Assembly: GCA_934678955.1 (NCBI GenBank)
Contig: CAKUSI010000144.1
Location: 1-8,901 of the forward strand
Source: an uncultured Austwickia sp.
Lineage (GTDB): Bacteria > Actinomycetota > Actinomycetes > Actinomycetales > Dermatophilaceae
Length of the DNA stretch: 8,901 nucleotides
Reading direction: 5' to 3'
Of the stretch, positions 7,449 through 8,901 are shown one piece after another. Within the stretch, counting starts at the first letter, position 1, and every line of letters starts with the position of its first letter. The position numbers and the translations under genes were made by a program. A model generated the notes under the pieces. The model made no database searches. It saw only the letters and a list, made by a program, of their open reading frames with translations, and had not been told where the DNA came from.

Positions 7449-8901
7449 GGCGTCCCGCCCATGCGCGGAGGCGGTGAAGGCCGATCGTCGCGGCGAGATA
7501 CGCGATCAGGATCGGCGCCGCAGCGAGACCGCAGAGAAGTAACCCGATCCCGCCGTGGGGCAAGTCGAATCGGGTTATCGACCAGGCTGTCCCATACGCC
7601 ACCAGGCAGCTGGCCGCTGCCGCCAAAAGGAGCGGCACCCATGGCAGGCCTGCGTGCAAGGGAGGCAGGGGCTGCGGCAGGCGCCGGGTCGCCGAGGACA
7701 GGTACCCGAAGGCCACCGTCTGACCGATCACGGTGGCCACCGCGACGGCGACGGCACCGAACATGCTCACGGCGGGGACCGCTAGTCCGAGGCTGACCAC
7801 GACCGAGATGATCCCGGCGCGCATCTCCAGCTCCGGGTGGCCCGACAACATGGCCCAGATCTGGGTGACGAGCGGTAGCAGTGCGAACAGGTGCGCGAAC
7901 AGCATGATGCTCGCCACGAGGCCGGGCATGGCCGAGTCCAGCGGGAGCCACACGTTCACCCCTACGAACACGGCAGGCACCCCCACCGCGACCCATCCGC
8001 ACACGAAGACCGCCCACGTGCGTTGAATGTCCGCGGCCTGCCGGGCGGCGGCGGGCGCTCCTTCGGCCGAGAGGGCTCGACCGAGGAGCGTCTGGATGGG
8101 ACGCGTCGGGCTGACGGGCAGCTGGCGCATCTGCTGGGCGAACGTGACGCCTGGGCCGAAGTATGGAACCTGCAGCGGCGCCAGGCGACCCACCACCAGG
8201 ATCGTGCCCTGCTGCCCGAAGAGGTTGACCAGCCCGGTCACCTGGACCTTCCACGAGAAGAGCAGGACCTCGCGCAGCTGCGTGCGGGACAGCAAGCGGA
8301 GCCCTGCGCGGCTCAGGTAGGCCATCGACGCGGGCACGATCGTCAGCGTCGAGAACACCTGCTGGGCGATGAAGGCGTACGCGATGCCGCGCAGACCCAT
8401 CCCCTGGCTCAGCACGAAGACCAGCCCGACAGCGTTGATCGCCGAGCCGCCGACCCAGGTGAGGGACGTGAGCGCGAATCGCTGGTAGGCGGCGAGCACC
8501 GAGGCGAAGAGGTTCCTGGCGAGCGCGACGCCGGTCCCGACGATCAGGACCCGGAAGAGGAAGAGCATGTCCTCGCGCAGGTGCGCGGGCGCATGGAAGA
8601 AGTCCACGAGCGCGGGCGACAGGGCGAACACCCCCGCGAACAACACCGTCGTGCCAGCGGCGATCACGGCCAGGAGCGTCCCGAGCAGCCGAGTCGTCGC
8701 CTCTTTGTCGTCGGTGCCGGCGTACAGCACGAAGTACCGTTGCGCGGTCCGTCCGATCCCGCCGTCGAACTGTCCGAGGAACGTGCCGAGCGTGCTCGTC
8801 ACGAGGAAGAGACCGAAAGCGACAGGGCCGAGCGTGCGGATTACGTAGGGGGTGAGCGCGAGGTTCACCGCCAATGGGGCCATCATAGCCAGCGTCTGCC
8901 A
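7435..8901 (-). CDS. Polysaccharide flippase (Wzx/MOP superfamily), 5' end outside window
   Basis: A polytopic transporter of the polysaccharide-flippase (Wzx, MATE-like MOP) type that would flip undecaprenyl-linked repeat units to the outer face of the membrane. The visible 488 residues contain about 12-14 hydrophobic helices. Typical opening features are NLALTPYVIRTLGPVAFGLF (helix 1 to loop), FDGGIGRTAQRYFVLYAG, and later AAYQRFALTSLTWVGGSAIN and FSWKVQVTGLVNLFGQQG, followed by the central loop FAQQMRQLP. The frame is still open at the window edge (reading WQTLA before the first Met at 8886), and the first helix seems to begin at or before the edge, so a few tens of N-terminal residues are probably missing. 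The stop lies 14 bp inside the next gene, which is transcribed in the same direction. Glycan specificity cannot be read from sequence. Confidence 0.85.
   Translation of the reverse strand, partial: WQTLAMMAPLAVNLALTPYVIRTLGPVAFGLFLVTSTLGTFLGQFDGGIGRTAQRYFVLYAGTDDKEATTRLLGTLLAVIAAGTTVLFAGVFALSPALVDFFHAPAHLREDMLFLFRVLIVGTGVALARNLFASVLAAYQRFALTSLTWVGGSAINAVGLVFVLSQGMGLRGIAYAFIAQQVFSTLTIVPASMAYLSRAGLRLLSRTQLREVLLFSWKVQVTGLVNLFGQQGTILVVGRLAPLQVPYFGPGVTFAQQMRQLPVSPTRPIQTLLGRALSAEGAPAAARQAADIQRTWAVFVCGWVAVGVPAVFVGVNVWLPLDSAMPGLVASIMLFAHLFALLPLVTQIWAMLSGHPELEMRAGIISVVVSLGLAVPAVSMFGAVAVAVATVIGQTVAFGYLSSATRRLPQPLPPLHAGLPWVPLLLAAAASCLVAYGTAWSITRFDLPHGGIGLLLCGLAAAPILIAYLAATIGLHRLRAWAGRRGGA

Noticed and set aside
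5733..7796. A 687-codon plus-strand open frame overlapping the polymerase end, the unknown protein and the flippase
   Set aside because: It is Arg-rich shadow sequence, while the genes it overlaps have coherent membrane topology and conserved motifs in their own frames.

Overview
The window looks like a high-GC actinobacterial contig, perhaps Nocardioides-like within Propionibacteriales, with a piece of another genome joined to its left end. The actinobacterial assignment rests on DUF2550 directly behind atpC, an ethylmalonyl-CoA-mutase-type (MeaA) protein, GTG starts, apparently leaderless promoters and very GC-rich third codon positions. Bases 1 to about 465 encode the middle of an aspartate/aromatic aminotransferase that looks alphaproteobacterial. 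It stops in mid-domain exactly where the mutase gene on the other strand is also cut in mid-domain, so this is most simply a chimeric join rather than a natural locus.

Region A (1-465, +): aminotransferase fragment lacking both ends. Region B (451-3718): a B12/energy block. meaA/ecm (minus, missing its cobalamin-domain C-terminus) and the PduO-type cob(I)alamin adenosyltransferase gene (plus) are divergent from a 156-bp spacer. In both, a TANNNT -10 box lies exactly 6 nt before the ATG, which suggests paired leaderless transcripts. The adenosyltransferase makes the cofactor the mutase needs. Facing it is a minus-strand operon tail, atpC (short epsilon subunit of ATP synthase) followed by a DUF2550 membrane protein 1 nt downstream. 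The atpD gene expected just upstream of atpC is absent.

Region C (3719-3964): a 246-bp spacer with no supported gene. It holds a G8 tract, small GTCC/GGAC palindromes and a probable promoter for the genes to its right.

Region D (3965-8901): part of an exopolysaccharide export/polymerisation locus. A Wzz-like chain-length/co-polymerase protein and an O-antigen polymerase/ligase-family membrane protein overlap on the plus strand. Converging on them from the right are a Wzx-type flippase (5' end outside the window) and a membrane-anchored extracytoplasmic protein of unrecognised function, overlapping each other by 14 bp. The two convergent units overlap by 4 bp at their stops. The flippase would move lipid-linked repeats across the membrane, the Wzy-like protein would polymerise or ligate them and the Wzz-like protein would set chain length. 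The unknown protein is the most interesting uncharacterised piece. I see no RNA genes, CRISPR array, transposase or other mobile element.
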